Source of the DNA: Certhia americana
Taxonomy: Eukaryota > Chordata > Aves > Passeriformes > Certhiidae
DNA: 64,000 nucleotides
Direction: 5' to 3'
Assembly: GCA_018697195.1 (NCBI GenBank)
Contig: JAGMWU010000040.1
Span: 372,001-436,000 of the forward strand
A model generated the notes under the pieces. The model was not told the origin of the DNA and ran no database searches. It saw only the letters and a program-made list of their open reading frames with translations. A program made the position numbers and the translations under genes. Positions 62,779 through 64,000 of the stretch are shown piece after piece. Within the stretch, counting starts at the first letter, position 1. The number at the start of each line of letters is the position of its first letter.

Positions 62779-64000
62779 GGTGCAACAGAGAATAAGAATA
62801 TTACAATAGTATTTTGAGAATGAAATGACTCCATGACTCTGTCAAGTACTGAAATAAATTATGTAATATATTCTAAGCCTTTATTAAATATTAAAAAGTG
62901 TCATTTATATGACCTCCCTACTTCTAAAGGTCACTTTTATGCTTCAGGTTGGTGTCACGACTGGGTTAATAATAACACTTTAATGTATAGAGGGGCATCA
63001 TTGAAGAACTGGTGGCAGAAAGTTTAACAGAATGGATGTGGTGGGACCTAAAAACCAGTAGGGCTTAAATTTAATTTTTGCTGAATGCCCAACTTTATCT
63101 TCCAGCTCAACATCTGCTGCTGAAGTTTGGGGAATACATAAAAAGATTTGCAATTCACCTCTAACTTTTTTATATAAATTATTTATTTAACCACTGACAT
63201 TCAGTTTATCGCTCTCCTGTGTTTGCACTGTCTGGGATTTTTTCTGTTAAGACAGCCCAATCCGCAGCACTTTACATAAAGGGTAATAAATTGTGAACTG
63301 TATCTCAACTGAAATGAGCTGACCCATAACTAAAGAGAGAAAAAAATGTTGTATTCAGTAACCACTGCATGTGTTTAACTAATGCTTGGATGGAAACTGC
63401 TTCATCTTCCTGCTTGATCTAACACTCCTGGCATTTGAGATCCACGAAACACTTACATAGTGCAGATGTAACTCACAGCTCGTGATAAAGGGTGAAGATA
63501 TTTGAGTGGTAGGATTGAATGTACAATTATGTTATTGCCAGTGAATTAGGCATCCTCTCTTATCTGGACTAGTTGGTGTATTTGTATCTGGACCAGAGAG
63601 TGGTAGAGGTTTTGGGGATTGCTCTGGGGTTTGTTTGCATTGTTTTTCCTGACACTTGCCTCACAAACCATAGTAGATATCTGCCTGTCTCAGCAAGAAA
63701 CTGCAGTTTGGAGATCCTGAGCATGAAAAATCAATGATTTTTCTTTCTGGAGGTATCTCTGTCAGAAAAGGTGAATATATCTCAATTGGATAAAAGGGGA
63801 GATGGTAATTTCTTCTGGTTTTGTTGTAAGAAATGATATATGGCCAATCAATTTCTTGCATTAAGTTTATATTTTACATGCACTTGCACGTTCCTATATG
63901 TTTTTTATAAATAAGAAACAAAACACTTTTTTTTTTGTAAACATCAGGGATCAGCCAGGATTCTGCTTGTAGTAAAAACAGACTATGTCATTGAGCCGTT

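Larger units (their letters stand above)
58246..64000. other. Non-coding stretch, no gene recognised
   Basis: About 5.75 kb of unique-looking AT-rich sequence running to the window edge. It contains an A14 run near 60022, an A/C tract at 60064 and the perfect hairpin at 62737. The 124-codon frame at 60939-61313 (-) and the 60-codon frame at 61698-61880 (+) show no recognisable domain. Confidence 0.65.

Noticed and set aside
1..64000. CRISPR arrays, operons, ribosome binding sites, tRNA or rRNA genes
   Set aside because: Repeats with regular spacers, tRNA cloverleaf words and rRNA signatures were not seen by eye, and the repeat content is that of a vertebrate nuclear genome.

Overview
The window looks like a piece of a bird nuclear genome, most likely a songbird. 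It holds no gene I can support. The base composition is AT-rich, open frames are short and scattered at random over all six frames, and nothing looks like a run of conserved exons. The recognisable content is transposable-element debris. CR1 LINE copies end in the typical octamer-like 3' repeats (variants of gaatcaca / attctatg) and carry the standard CR1 3'-end sequence. Long terminal repeats begin TGTC(A/G)TGG and end in its complement, in the style of songbird ERVL-type elements. I assign the organism from these repeat families by recall; no database was searched. The window could be intergenic or lie inside a very large intron, and the sequence alone does not decide.

Layout. 1-6.3 kb: unannotated unique sequence with a T25 run, a 20-bp perfect palindrome and one possible conserved non-coding block. 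6.3-7.0 kb: a plus-strand CR1 3' end, then a ~170-bp segment (copy A). 11.6-12.2 kb: a minus-strand CR1 whose 5' end is fused to a second, ~88% identical copy (copy B) of that segment. 15.25-15.7 kb: a very old CR1/L3-like relic on the minus strand. 23.6-25.2 kb: the longest CR1 (~1.57 kb, minus), with a frameshifted reverse-transcriptase pseudogene. 41.2-41.9 kb: a minus-strand solo LTR with a near-perfect 5-bp target duplication. 46.9-47.3 kb: an old plus-strand CR1 relic. 49.8-50.2 kb: a minus-strand CR1. 52.9-53.5 kb: a probable LTR. 53.7-55.1 kb: a plus-strand solo LTR with a perfect 5-bp target duplication. 57.5-58.2 kb: a degraded internal CR1 fragment (plus). 58.2-64 kb: mostly unique sequence with a striking 19-bp perfect hairpin at 62.74 kb.

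The window works as a layered record of retroelement insertion rather than as a set of cooperating genes. Two observations deserve most attention. One is the CR1-linked segment duplication between 6.83 and 12.05 kb, which could be a template-switch chimera. The other is the perfect inverted repeat at 62.74 kb. I found no undescribed multi-gene system, and I saw no tRNA, rRNA or CRISPR array by eye.
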